Assembly: GCF_963259705.1 (NCBI RefSeq) | Contig: NC_081849.1 | Span: forward strand, 54,160,093-54,224,092 | Length of the DNA stretch: 64,000 nucleotides | Direction: 5' to 3' | Source: Myotis daubentonii | Lineage: Eukaryota > Chordata > Mammalia > Chiroptera > Vespertilionidae | Shown here: positions 46,216 through 57,880 of the stretch, in pieces | Position numbering within the stretch: position 1 is the stretch's first letter | How the letters are laid out: each line of letters opens with the position of its first letter | Notes under the pieces: generated by a model | The model's database searches: none | The model's input: only the letters and a program-made list of their open reading frames with translations | Told to the model about the DNA's origin: nothing | Translations under genes and position numbers: made by a program

Positions 46216-48211
46216 CCAAGAAAGAGGCATGTGTAATTCCTGTTTTCAAGCTGTTAATTGAACCCCCAAGTATAATAATTATTATTATTGATGCTTTACA
46301 GTTTATAAATGCCTCCAAATGTCCTCTCATTAACCTTCACAAGAAGTCTTCAAGATGAGAGAGGAAGCTATTGTTAATAACTTCCCACTTAGTTAAAGAT
46401 CTCTCTGTAGAAAATGCAGGAATCTGTATAATAAGAAGATCAAATTGAAGATCACCCAGTTTCTATACTTAGGTGCCATCCTGGGAATTGAAATGAAATT
46501 CCTCCACTAAAAATAACACCAATTAAATGCATGTAAATAAGCACTGCACAATGACATCTTTTAGTAAACTCCTAAGTGTCTGACACCTGGTGTTTCAGCT
46601 GTGTACTAATTGTACATTGCCCCAGTTGATCTGGAAGCTGTTGACTTTTTACTGTATAATCACAATCATTAAATTAGCTTTTGATGGACTCTGACACTTA
46701 ATATTGTAGGTCTGATGCTATGTCTGAATCCATTAACTATTTTTTTCAAAAATAAAATGTTGTGAATATATCTAAATATGATATAATGATTATTTCTCTG
46801 TAAAATATTTCATAAAAACTTACAAATCAGAAAACACATACCTGCCTAGATAACATTGATTTGATATTTGGATCAGAAAATACAGACACAATAGGAGCTT
46901 CTGGCTATAGAGAGCATTTAAACATTGAATCTAAGAAGTGATTTTTTTTTTCACTCTTTCAGATTGCATGAGTTAGCAAATCAACAATACTGTATTTCAC
47001 TTCAGCTTTCACATAATTTATTCACAGCTACAAGGAGACAAGACCCTCCAGGGAACATCCCAAATCTCTATAATGCTACCTCTTACTATATTTCCCATTT
47101 AGCTACAGCTGACAGATGTGACAAAATTGCAAGTAGCCATGCAACTCCCCCAAAGGGACCTACAGAAGCAATTCCCACAGCTGCACCGAAGAAAGACTGC
47201 AAATTATTCCACACTCAGGTTAAATTATTTCAAGTTAATTTGCACTTGAAGTTCTTTCTCCAAAGACACCTTTATTTCTCAACGTATCATTGAGCTGTTC
47301 TGGGATGATTCTATTTAGGTTCAAAACAACACTTGAAATTGGAAATCATCCAACATTGAAAGGAAGTACAAAGATTAAGGAATTTGCTGATTTCAGAAAT
47401 GGTAATGTGAAGAGACAGCAATGTCATGTGGAAACTAAAAGTTCTAATCATTTTAAATAGGTGCCTGAAGTTGAAAAATTAGATCAGGTTTTGAGTTAGT
47501 TATTTAGCCCGTTTATTTTTCATTTTTATAACAGTGACTTAAAAATAAGCCTATATTCATGTAGGTGCCCTGAAATGTTACTGATCCTTTTGGTTTTGCA
47601 TTTACAATGCCGAGATCCCTTAACGTTGCTAAAAGTCAGATAACTAATTAAGGGCCAGAAAAGCCCAGTACAGCAAATTTGCAGCAAGAAAATAAATGGA
47701 CTTCTGTCATACTAATAACATAGTGTGACTTCTGCATTCAAGCTAATTAGATGCTAACCCTGAAGCATGGAATCCCAGGTTCTATCTAGGCAATAGAGCC
47801 TCAATCTTTTAAAAGCATTAACTTTTTAAAACATTATGTCCCCTGGCCATAAAAAAAAGGAAAATGAAGTACATGAATATAGTTTAGACCAATAGCACTA
47901 AACCTATATTGCACTAGTATTGCTCTATTTACATTATGCTTTTTATTCCTTCTCTTCAAAAGAAAAAAAACTGGAGGAAATTCACTAGAAAATGTTTTTC
48001 TAGTAAAAAATACTAATTTAAGCTTTTCATTTTTCAGGATGTCCAGCTATTTATTAGCACCAATTCTTAAAAACTTTTTATCAGCTTATTTTTTATCAGT
48101 CTAATTTTATGACTACAAATCCTTAGCTCAATACACTAAAAGTATAAGTGAAATATATATAAAACATAAGTAAATCTTGCATAATGCAGAATAATTCTTA
48201 AAAATTGAGAT
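46216..48211. other. Intron 1, mainly unique sequence
   Basis: 46500-46760 and 47560-47820 are complex, with few repeats and homeobox-like TAATTA cores, and may be conserved non-coding elements. A 122-codon frame at 46925-47293 shows no recognised domain. Confidence 0.45.
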
Positions 48212-48426
48212 CATGCCCTAGCCAGTTTGGCTCCATGGATAGAGTGTTGGCCTGCGGACTGAAGGGTCCTGGGTTCGATTCTGGTCAAGGGCATGTGCCC
48301 AGGTTGCGGGCTCAATTCCCAGTAGGGGGCATGCAGGAGGCAGCCAATCGATTCTCTGTCCTCATTAATGTTTCTATCTCTCTCTCCCTCTCCCTTTCTC
48401 TCTGAAATCAATAAAAATATATTTCT
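48212..48426 (+). mobile_element. Ves SINE with near-perfect 14-bp duplication
   Basis: GCCCTAGCCAGTTTGGCTCC head, GGGTTCGATTCTGGTCAAGG, GGCATGCAGGAGGCAGCC, CTCTCCCTCTCCC, and GAAATCAATAAAAAT tail. The flanks TTAAAAATTGAGAT (48198-48211) and TTAAAATTTGAGAT (48427-48440) differ at one base. Confidence 0.95.
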
Positions 48427-48440
48427 TTAAAATTTGAGAT

Positions 48441-50285
48441 AATGAATTACCTTAAAAGTAAATTATGGTGATAAAAATGTACCCTAAAAAAGATAAATGC
48501 TGCATGTAGTGTTTTTATTTTTAAATCCCCTTCAAACTCGCACTTAATTTCAGAATCTGCTAAGTTTTGCTATTTGGTGGCACCACTTCCCCAGGGTGAA
48601 TTCTCCAACTTTCCACCTACATAACTGGAGTGTGACAGTTACCGCATAACTGACTTCTTGGATCTCATGTAAATAGTGTGTTACAAAAGTGACTATAATT
48701 TGCATTGACGGAGGTGTCAGGAAAGGCACTGAATGTATACACACACATAGACCATTACTTTGTCCCAATATAGTGTCCCACGCTAGAAAAATCTTGTGGT
48801 TCTCTAGTCAAATCTTTTCACTTATTTAGTAGCAGAGCCAGAACAGTGCAAAAGAAGAACACTCTTAAAATTATATGGAGACAGTATTTATTAGTTGAAC
48901 ATTTTATAAACCATATATTTATTTTAACTGTTTGAATTAAATTACTACTTTTGTAAAGCATTTACTTTCTGAAAATCGTAAGACATATAACATGCTAAAG
49001 ATATAAACTCTACTTTATAGGAGGTCTTCTGATTATAGATCAGGTTAAAGAGATACCACTCATTAGATCAATTCCTGGCAGGGCTTCCAATTATGAGATA
49101 ACAGAAGGAAATTGATTAAATAATTTACTCTCTTTTCCTACAATAATAGTACAAAAATGACACAGTTAAGGGCATTAATTTCAAATAAAAACTCACTATA
49201 TGATATTGGAACTGTCATAACTTTTGGAAACCAGTTAACTTTTATGTAATTCTATTTTCCCTACTAAAAAAACTCACTTAATAAGAAAAAAGATATCCAA
49301 GTCTAACACAAAATTATTAACTAAAATGAACTATTAGTACATTTAATGCCTTCAGTAGAAAAAAAATAACAGGTCTATGTATAACCAAATGGCAGAAATC
49401 GCACAGGTCCATTTTTACTAGAAATTATCTTATGACTAAAACTATAGCTGGAGTGTTTTCATGTTTGCCTGCTTACATATGACCCTTCCTGAAAGTAGAT
49501 AAAAGATTAAATTATCTCTCACAAACATTTCTGAAAATTATAGTGATTTATTTTGATATTAATGGCAATCTCATGTTGGGACTGTTGTGCCTGTATTTCA
49601 TGGCAGTTTGCTTTCACTGCCTTATCCATCTACTAAGGCAGGGAGAGCAAAAGTATGCCCATATTCATGATTACTTCATAGTTGAGGGAAAAATAACAGA
49701 CTCTATCTACAAGTTATTTCACCTTCACAATAGAAAAACTTGGTAATTTTAAAGAACTGTTTGTATTTAAATGTATATGCCTAGACTGTTTGCATTGTCT
49801 TTAAAGAAATGCAATCTTTGATTGTTTTTATTTTATAAGAACATGAAAAATATTGTCCCTTTTCATATACTAATTTTTAAAAGTTCTTTTGTAATTCTCA
49901 TTACGTTAAAAATATGTTTGCATAGTTTAAAATATTGATACTTGCTATAAAATTTAAAGATGGAATAATATTTCTTAGGGTTCTAGTGCCATGTTTCAAG
50001 ATATGCACACCACTCAAACCGTTAAAAACACACAACACGTGTGCATTGTTCTTTTCTTTTATATGGGATGTCATATAACAAGATAAATTAGACCATGCAT
50101 GGAGCATATAATAAATATATCATCAGGGCTTTCAAATACAATTTATACAGATTTTCAATTATGTAGATCCTTCTTTAAAGATGTGTGCAAATCATTTAAA
50201 GATTCATGGATATGATTTATTTATTTTCTTTCTTAGTATAGCAATCTGTTTATTTCACCTTTGAATCATCTGAACAGTTTTTCTA

Positions 50286-50286
<1 letters not shown>
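48441..50286. other. Intron 1 sequence, no gene recognised
   Basis: Unassigned AT-rich sequence. Confidence 0.5.

Positions 50287-50343
<57 letters not shown>
50287..50343. repeat. (TA)n microsatellite
   Basis: About 28 pure TA units, 15 bp from the left end of a hAT element. Confidence 0.95.
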
Positions 50344-50345
<2 letters not shown>

Positions 50346-50358
50346 CAATTCACTAGGA

Positions 50359-50567
50359 CAGTGGTCGACAAACTCATTAGTCAACAGAACCAAATATCAA
50401 CAGTACGATTGAAATTTCTTTTGAGAGACAAATTTTTTAAACTTAAACTATATAGGTAGGTACATTGTTATTAACTTAATTAGGGTACTCCTAAGGCTCA
50501 GGAAGAGCCACACTCAAGGGGCGAAAGAGCCACATGTGGCTCGCGAGCTGCAGTTTGCCGACCACGG
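50359..50567. mobile_element. Non-autonomous hAT element, 209 bp
   Basis: Left end CAGTGGTCGACAAACTC, right end GCAGTTTGCCGACCACGG, with an internal AGAGCCACATGTGGCTCGCG. The 8-bp flanks CACTAGGA (50351-50358) and CTCTAGGA (50568-50575) differ at one base. It shares terminal repeats with the element at 61767-61963 but has a different interior. Confidence 0.85.
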
Positions 50568-50724
50568 CTCTAGGAGGATATTAAAAATAGAAAATAAAGA
50601 AGAATCATTCAAATTCCATGAAGATTTTTCTCCTTAGCTACACTCTACTTGGAAATTGACCGAAACTGTAATACAGAAACTGCTGTTGTCATTTTCCTAG
50701 TGAAGGGCTTCAAAAACTTTAGTA

Positions 50725-50870
50725 TGCAAATAAACCTTCTGGAACCTTGTCAAATGCAGATTATGACTTTCTAGGTTTAGGGTGGGACCTGGCATTCAGC
50801 CTTTCTAAAAAGCTCCCAGGTGATGTAGATAATCTTGGTCCCCAAGCCACATTCTGAGCGGCAAGGCTCT
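50725..50870 (+). mobile_element. MER5A remnant
   Basis: GTTTAGGGTGGGACCTGGCATT, AAAGCTCCCAGGTGATGTAG and CCAAGCCACATTCTGAG follow MER5A order. Confidence 0.75.
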
Positions 50871-51005
50871 AGGTGACATGCTCATACTCTTCTTGCCCAC
50901 TTCCCAAATACCTCTAAACTGGAAGTACTGTCTCAAACTATAGTCCCTAAGGTTGGCTCATGTGATAATAAATGGGCTACAGAGAGATCCAACTTCTGAA
51001 CCACT

Positions 51006-51024
51006 CAGTCTCTCTCTCTCTCTC

Positions 51025-51080
<56 letters not shown>

Positions 51081-51172
51081 CCTCCCTCCCTCAATTTCTA
51101 TATCTACATATCTATATCTATATCTCTATATCTCTATATATCTATATCTATTATCTATATCTATCTATCTTT
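51006..51172. repeat. Compound microsatellite (TC)n, (CCCT)n, (TATC)n
   Basis: TC tract with CCTCTC interruptions to about 51075, CCCTCCCT to 51091, then TATCTA/TCTATA repeats. Confidence 0.95.
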
Positions 51173-51372
51173 CAACATCTGAGCACATTTGAGATCATTT
51201 TCTCCTCTGGAGACAATTTCTCATGTCAAGCTATTGGTTGTACTTTGTAACCTCCAGGCCTTAACTCTGCTAGATGTATTTCCTGGTTCTGAGGTCTATT
51301 CCATGTCTTAATCATATCTTCTATTTCTATAGAATTTAGCATTAAGAGCATGTGCACTCAGCAAATGTAGGA

Positions 51373-51790
51373 CTATATTAGTTTTCTACTGCTATGTAAT
51401 AAATCACCACAAACATAACAGCTTAAAACACCACCTACTTATTCATTCATACTTCTGTAAGCCAGATGTCTAGTATGGTAAGACTAGTTCTCTGCTCAAG
51501 GTATCATGCGACTGAAATTGAGGTGTTGGCTAGATTGGGTGGTTGCCTGTAGAGGCTAGGGGAAATCTACTACCGGTTGTGACAGAACCAGATGACCCTG
51601 GTCCCTGTTTTTGCTGGCTATTAGTAGGGAGTCACTCTCATCAAAGCAGCAATGGCACCCCAAGTCCTCCTTGTGATCTGAATCTCTGACTTCTCCCCCA
51701 GCCTAAGAAAACTCTCCACATTGAAGGGTTCATGTGATTTTTCTCAGGCAGGCCCACTTGGATAAATTTCCGTATTTTAAAATCAACTGA
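51373..51790 (-). mobile_element. Old MaLR-type LTR, diverged
   Basis: TATTAGTTTTCTACTGCTATG, AAATCACCACAAAC and AGCTTAAAACACCACC are the reverse complement of the 3' end shared by MaLR-type LTRs. CAGGCAGGCCCACTTGGATAA lies in its 5' half. The subfamily is uncertain. Confidence 0.55.
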
Positions 51791-52085
51791 ATTTTAATTT
51801 TAATTATATCTATGAAATCTCTTCACATCAGTACCTAGATTAATGTTTGATTGGATAATCAGGAGCTGGGAAACTTGGGAAATGATCTTAAAATTCTGCC
51901 TCGGCATATTAAATATTTGTGTTTTAATTCATCTGTAAATGAGATTATGAATGCCTGTCTCATAAGATCTTTGGGACAAATGCTGCAGGTCTACACATAA
52001 TGCATGTAGAACACTATCTGCTAGGTACTCAGTATCTTTTTTTTTTTGGTACTCAATGTCTATTAGCTACAAATATTATTATCAA

Positions 52086-52725
52086 CTAGGGGCCCGGTGC
52101 ACGAAATTCGTGCACTGGGTGTGTGTGTGTGGGGGGAGTGTCCCTCAGCCCAGCCTGCCCCCTCTCACATACTGGGAGCCCTCAGGCGTTGACCCCCATC
52201 ACCCTCCAATCGCAGGATCAGCCCCTTGTCCAGGCCTGACGCCTCTGGCTGAGGCGTCCGGCTCGGGCAGCGGGGACCCGCAGCTGCAGCGGCCCCACGA
52301 TCGTGGGCTTCGCTTTAGGCCCAGGCAAGGGACCCCTAGCTCCCGGGACTGCCAGCTTCAACCATGCCCAGCTCCCATCGCTGGCTCCACCCCTACTTCC
52401 TGCTATCACTGGCCAGGGCGGAAAAGGCACCTGATTCTCTGATCATGGCTGGGGGGCAGGGCAAAGGCGGCCCCAGGGCCGCCTTTGCCCTGCCCCCCAG
52501 CTCTTAGCTCCCCCCTGAGTTTCCGATCACTGTCAGTGGCAGGGGCCTTCTTCCTGCTTTCCCTTTGGCCTCCCTGCATTGTGCCTACATATGCAAATTA
52601 ACCGCCATCTTGTTGGCAGTTAACTGCCAAGCTTAGTTGGCAGTTAATTTGCATATAGCCCTGATTAGCCAATGAAAAGGGTAGCTCGTACGCCAATTAC
52701 CATTTTTCTCTTTTATTAGTGTTGA
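52086..52725 (-). mobile_element. Helitron (HeliBat family) with palindrome, 640 bp
   Basis: Minus-strand 5' end TCAACACTAATAAAAGAG (52725 downward), 3' end GTGCACCGGGCCCCTAG (52086) with the terminal hairpin GTGCACGAATTTCGTGCAC, inserted between A and T. The interior is GC-rich, unrelated to the other copies over most of its length, and may be captured sequence. It has CCGCCATCTTG (YY1-like, about 52602), octamers at about 52590 and 52649, and a perfect palindrome at 52448-52501. Confidence 0.9.
52448..52501. repeat. Perfect palindrome, 26-bp arms, 2-bp spacer
   Basis: The left arm 52448-52473 (GCTGGGGGGCAGGGCAAAGG...) and right arm 52476-52501 (...CCTTTGCCCTGCCCCCCAGC) are exact reverse complements separated only by CA. 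Transcribed, it would fold as a perfect 26-bp stem. Confidence 0.97.
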
Positions 52726-53156
52726 TATTATGGTCACTGACATCTTTTGCTTCTTGTTCCTGCCTCTGGTACTAGGCTAGCTCAGTGTAATTCGTCTTAG
52801 CTTCCTTAGACAGGCACTTGTAATCACGTATGCTCAGCCTCCGGGGAACTGTGAAGAAGATACTCTACTAAACACCTGTTCGAGAAAGCGTGCTCAAGGC
52901 TAAGTACTTCTGCTCAGGGAAAATGTGCACAACGCTCTGAGCGAGTTGCTTTCTCCAGGCAAGATCAGCCCCACATCAGTTTCACCCTTCCTACACGCAT
53001 GTGTGCTGCTGAACACCATCATTCAAACTTCCTTCCTGGCAGCATGGAAGTATCTAAGAGGCTAGAAAAACTTTCCCAAAACGTCTTAACTTGCCTAATT
53101 ACAGACCTAGGGGCACAACTACAAACTATAATACAAACTGTTAGAAACTGTTTCCA

Positions 53157-53207
<51 letters not shown>

Positions 53208-54263
53208 GAGCTTGGTATTTTTGATTTCTCTTCTGTAGGTTAGAAATCTTAGGATCAAAGAGATTTTATTTCAAAATCAATAATTTTTTTACTAAGTAAC
53301 ATTTGTTTTACTACCCCCAACGAGTGCACTAGGATTAAAACCGGGTCAGGGTAGATCCAATGTCCGTAGTTTACCCAGTCATTGTACTGCATCTCTCATT
53401 AATCACAACTGGGAAGTTGCTATTCTTCTGGAATTAATACTTGCTCTTTTCTGACGGCATCCGTAGTTCTTAAATATTTATGAAATATACTGCTATCTAC
53501 TAGCATAGTGCCTGAAGTAAAGTCTTACATGCAGTCAGCATTTAATACATTTTTGTTCAGAGAATGTCAAAATTAAATATACGTTGTGGTCTCTGACTGT
53601 GTTCCGGCCTTCTCTTTCTCTTTGATTTCACATATTATATCTTCCTAATGCTCTGATCAAATAGGCTGATGGACAGTAGGACTTATTGAAATTCACTGAA
53701 CAAATTAACATGCTTCATATAGCATATCATTTTTGAAAGAGGAGCAAAGCTAGAAGATCAGATTAGCTTCAATTAAAGGCATCCCCTCTATCCAGGGCAG
53801 GGAAGGCAGAAGTAAAATTTCTCACACTGAAACTGGAATTAATTGGGTTTAATTGGCATCAGACACAGACCTGAACTGAAAACAAAATAGATTTCAGAAT
53901 ACATTAGATTATCACTTAATTAATGGCATCGTTGAACCATAAGCCAATCTTTACACTAATTTTATATACAGAACAAGTATTTAATTGAGAGGAAGAACGC
54001 ATAGAAAACCCTCCTTAAGAGTCTTTTAACACAGTAGGGAAAAGGTAGTTTTTACCTAGAACTTTTTATAACTTTTAATTCAACTATAATGCAAAACTGA
54101 AAGCTATGAATCATGGCACACCACTACTACTAATAACACAAGGCTGCCTGAAGTCCAAAATCCTCAGCATTTTAAAATTAAGCATGGGGATAAAATTAGA
54201 AATAAAATATTTTTAAGACATAGGAAGTAACCCTAGATAATAATATATCTTGGTATATCTAAA
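52726..54263. other. Intron 1, mainly unique sequence
   Basis: 53640-53960 is complex (TTAATTGGGTTTAATTGGCA, CACTTAATTAATGGCATC) and a candidate conserved non-coding element. No coding signal. Confidence 0.45.
53159..53206. repeat. (CA)n microsatellite
   Basis: About 23 uninterrupted CA units. Confidence 0.95.
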
Positions 54264-54384
54264 GAGAGGGTGAGGCAAAAGCAGGTTTACAGTTGTCCAT
54301 ATGGAAATAATACAAAAATTAATGAATAAATACAACAATATATTCTGTGTACTTACAACTGTAAACCTACTTTTACCCTACTCT
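54264..54384. mobile_element. Mariner-like foldback element (MITE), about 120 bp
   Basis: Left terminus GGGTGAGGCAAAAGCAGGTTTACAGTTGT, written as GGGTGAGGCAAAAGCAGG then TTTACAGTTGT, is mirrored at the right by ACAACTGTAAACCTAC then TTTTACCCTACTC. The AT-rich loop is about 60 bp. This is the terminal wording of short mariner-derived elements in mammals. The exact TA duplication is unclear. Confidence 0.7.
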
Positions 54385-55329
54385 GGATGCCTTACTACTC
54401 ATGGAATTATAATTTTTCTTTCAAATCACGCACAAGGTACAATTTAAGTGACTTAACCTTGTGGGGAATAGAGATATAGGTATAATATCTGTTTTAAAAC
54501 AATGTTGCCTCACTAAATTTATTTAATGGACAAGGAGAAAAAGCAGGAGGGGAGAGCTTTAGGCGTTTCAGTGGTATTAGGATCCTCAGAAAGGTCACCA
54601 CAAGGCTGGCTCCACCTCTAGCCTTCTCTATCCTTCTCACAGGCACCAGTTTGCCAATTTTGCTTAAATCAGTTGAGCTATACTTCCATCACTTGCACCT
54701 AAAAAAAATTCCATTTTCATCATCCAATCACCCTGAAGTCACACCCTCAGCAAGAACCAATTCTTGTACAAAATCAACAATTTAGGACTATGCATTCTGA
54801 ATATGATTCCTTTATCCTCAATTGGATTGTTCAATTTCCCCCACTACAAACTTTTTTTAACTTCATTAGAATCTTGAGTATATTTACTTCTTTGATTTTT
54901 CTCACATTTTTTCTTATTTATCTTTTGATATAGTACCCTATGATGTCATTAGTGGTCATGCCAAAACCCTAATATCTTTCTGTTGCATGCTTTCTCCATT
55001 CCTGCACTACAGTTTCTCAGAACTGGTGGGAGGTGGGGGGAAATCTGCTCATTAGCTAGATTGTTATCATTATAAATTAAAGATCATTATCCTCATATAA
55101 ATTCTGCAAATCATACCATTTTCTCTGGTCAATTCTAAGACATAATCCATGAAAAAAGAAAAAGCATTTTAAATATTTTTAAATCAAGCTCTCATCAAAC
55201 TTACCCCTTAGTTCCAGGATATAAACTTGGCTCAGATCTTATCACCGAATAGACCATTGATAAGCATCAACTTTCTGCTACCAAACCTACCAACCCTGCC
55301 ACTGTTTTAATTTCTGCATAGTGATTAGA
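54385..55329. other. Intron 1 sequence, no gene recognised
   Basis: Unassigned. Confidence 0.5.
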
Positions 55330-55535
55330 TCCTGGGCCATGGAGCTGGACCTCCATTTATTAATGGGTGGCATTAGGTCTGTTAGTTATTTTTTATGACT
55401 CGGCTCCGTTTTCTGTCAAATTGGAATTTAAGTCTATTTTATTGACTTGTTGCAGGATTTCATTATCCATATAAACTGCATAATATGGTGCCTGGCACGT
55501 AAGTTTCAATAAATAACTATTGCTACATTGTTGTT
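55330..55535 (+). repeat. MIR SINE remnant
   Basis: GACTCGGCTCCGTTTTCTGTC, then ATAATATGGTGCCTGGCACG and TTCAATAAATAACTATTGC, is the MIR 3' half. Confidence 0.65.
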
Positions 55536-56441
55536 GTTATTTTGTGGGACTATTCTCTCTTCCTTATCTTCTATTCCAGTACATGTTTTTCTTCCACCAA
55601 AGACCAAAGCTTCCCATACACCTTTGGATCCTTGCCCATTTCCTTCCACTTTTATGAAGTGTTCACTGTTAAGCAGTAGTTGTGGAAGAAATTCATAAAG
55701 GGCAGTTTTACCATCTCTTGGAAGCATTTCTACCAATCCTACTGCCCAGGGTGGAGTTTGTGATCTTAGGCTAACCTTGGGTCCATGACTATATGTGACA
55801 GCTTCTCTTTATATGTATATGTGCTGCTTCTCTTCCCACACTCTTCCTGGGGAAAAGGTCCATAGTGTACAAATTATTAATGCTTCATGACCAAGAAAAG
55901 GTTGAAACTATTCCTATATATATTCTGAGACATTTTGGGGCATATGTAGTAGTTTAGAAACCATATTATGGGGCACCATAAAGAAAATCAAATAATTTAA
56001 CATGCTTCAGTTAAAATAGCTCTCTAAAGTAAAAATATACTCCCAGAGGGTGTTTTACCTAATCTAAGTGTAATGGCTGCATTACATTTGAAATTAATCA
56101 TTAATTGACATTTCAGAATTAAATGACTTGAAAAAATATATAGTGACTAATTCCCCATGGCGAGAGAGGAAAAATAAAGCACTGTTGGGTTATTGTGTGT
56201 AATTTGAAAGTTTCTGTTATTGTTATGCTGACAATTTGAGATAACATCAAATATCATTAAATTGACTCCTTAAGTCTACAGATATAGTGAACTAAGTAAA
56301 ATGAAAGGCCTCACCATGATTATGTTTGCTTAATAAGAGTCACAGAAATAGTTAAATAACCTAAAAACATGTTTAAGCTATTTGGTGAGTAAAAGTCATA
56401 CAATGTTGAAAAAGTACCTTTTATAAATTTTACTAATTTAA
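55536..56441. other. Intron 1 sequence, no gene recognised
   Basis: Unassigned. A 76-codon minus-strand frame at 55506-55736 has no recognised domain. Confidence 0.5.
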
Positions 56442-56547
56442 TATACTAACGTCTACACGTAAACCCTTTCTTTATTAAAAATCAAGGGCTTTAAAAATCA
56501 TCTAAAATTTTTAAAAATTTAAAAACAAAAATATCAACTGCTTAGCA
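56442..56547 (-). repeat. Copy 1 of a 105-bp sequence repeated 1.4 kb away
   Basis: Shares AAAATCAAGGGCTT, AAAATCATC and ATCAACTGCTTAGCA, in the same orientation and order, with 57893-57997, the 3' end of the probable processed pseudogene. Similarity stops abruptly after CTTAGCA. Confidence 0.8.
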
Positions 56548-56935
56548 GGTAAAAGTGCCTCCAAATTTTAATAAGCCAGGCCCAGACACCTCCTCTGTTT
56601 CCGAAAGGTTGACCCGGTGATATTCACTTAGTTCGGTGTTTTGTGACTCCAGGAATTCCATTTCCTCTGCAGAGGCACATGGGACTTGGATTTCCTCTTC
56701 ACTTTCCTTTCTGAGTCAGCCTGAAGCAGCTGGAGCTTACACTGTACAGCACCTTCTTTTATTCCTCCCACACAAAAAAAGGACAGGAGGAGAAATGCCC
56801 TCAAATTGGGGATTGAGAGATGTAAGAGGATTTTTACCTTTTACATTTTTATCTATTAGATTTTATAATACAACTTGTACTGTATTTTAGGTACATTTCC
56901 TGTAACTTGATTTAGTAAGCAAGTGATTCCTTTTT

Positions 56936-57050
56936 TCTTTTTTTAATATATATTTTATTGTTGATAGTATTACAGATATCTACCATTTCCCTCCCTTCCC
57001 CCCCCCCAGCCCCCACCCATCCCTCCCCACTCAGGTCCTCACTACCCAAT
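56936..57050 (-). mobile_element. L1-like G-rich 3' end
   Basis: On the minus strand: CTGAGTGGGGAGGGATGGGT, a G-run, GGTAGATATCTGTAATACT, and an ATAAAATATATATT tail. It is severely 5'-truncated. Confidence 0.6.
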
Positions 57051-57880
57051 TGACCAGCAATTCGTTTTTTTTCTATGCAAAAATGTTTTTGGAGTATCAT
57101 AACCCATGACAAATTAATTTCTATAAATTAGTTGTGAATATAGTAGGGATTACCAAAATACACAATCATCTTTCACAGTTTAAGACTTCACCCTCTGTAT
57201 TCCAGTCTTTTATTACTTGGTGCCTCTAAGAACGCCTATCACAGCTGGCCTTTAATATGGATAAATGAATGAGCACATATTATGTTGCAACATACAAAAG
57301 CACACAATTATCAATAGCATTTTTATTGTTATAGTCTCCATGCTATGCAAATGATTCAGGTTATACTTTTTACTATTATACTTTGAAATCACATTGATCT
57401 GGTTCTTACAAAATGTTTCAGAATTACCATAATTTTACACTTTAAAAGTGATTTAAGAAGGTTGGTTATTCCATGTAGATAATATCTAAATGTAGTATTG
57501 TCAGACATTACATTTACATTAAAATGCGCTGCTCAAAAGGCAGTACTTTGTAATTTGTACACATATCTCATTTTGTTACAGCTAGAATATGTGTATTGTG
57601 CCAATGTCAACCCAAATGCTATGGTCTTAAATATGAATTCACACTAAATATTTATAAAACTAAGTGCTACTTTCATTGGGTGCAAATTACTATTTCAAAG
57701 CAGAAACTGCATATTGGACTTGCTAGTGGGAAAGCACACAATGAGACTTAAGAGGCTATGACTCCTCAGAAGTAAAGAAAAACAGCAATAATTTACAAAA
57801 ATATTCTTTATACTTTGGCAACTATTCAATCTACTTTTATTCACAAGGCTAGTCTGTTCACACAGGACATGTGTGTTTTA
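57051..57880. other. Intron 1 sequence, no gene recognised
   Basis: Unassigned AT-rich sequence. Confidence 0.5.

Noticed and set aside
46925..47293. 122-codon plus-strand frame
   Set aside because: No recognisable domain, no splice or promoter context, in intronic sequence of the opposite-strand gene.
48215..48290. tRNA-like A and B boxes
   Set aside because: They belong to Ves SINEs; no cloverleaf of a working tRNA gene can be drawn.
52056..52442. 128-codon plus-strand frame
   Set aside because: Inside the GC-rich Helitron interior and starts outside the element; product is Pro/Ser/Arg-rich with no domain.
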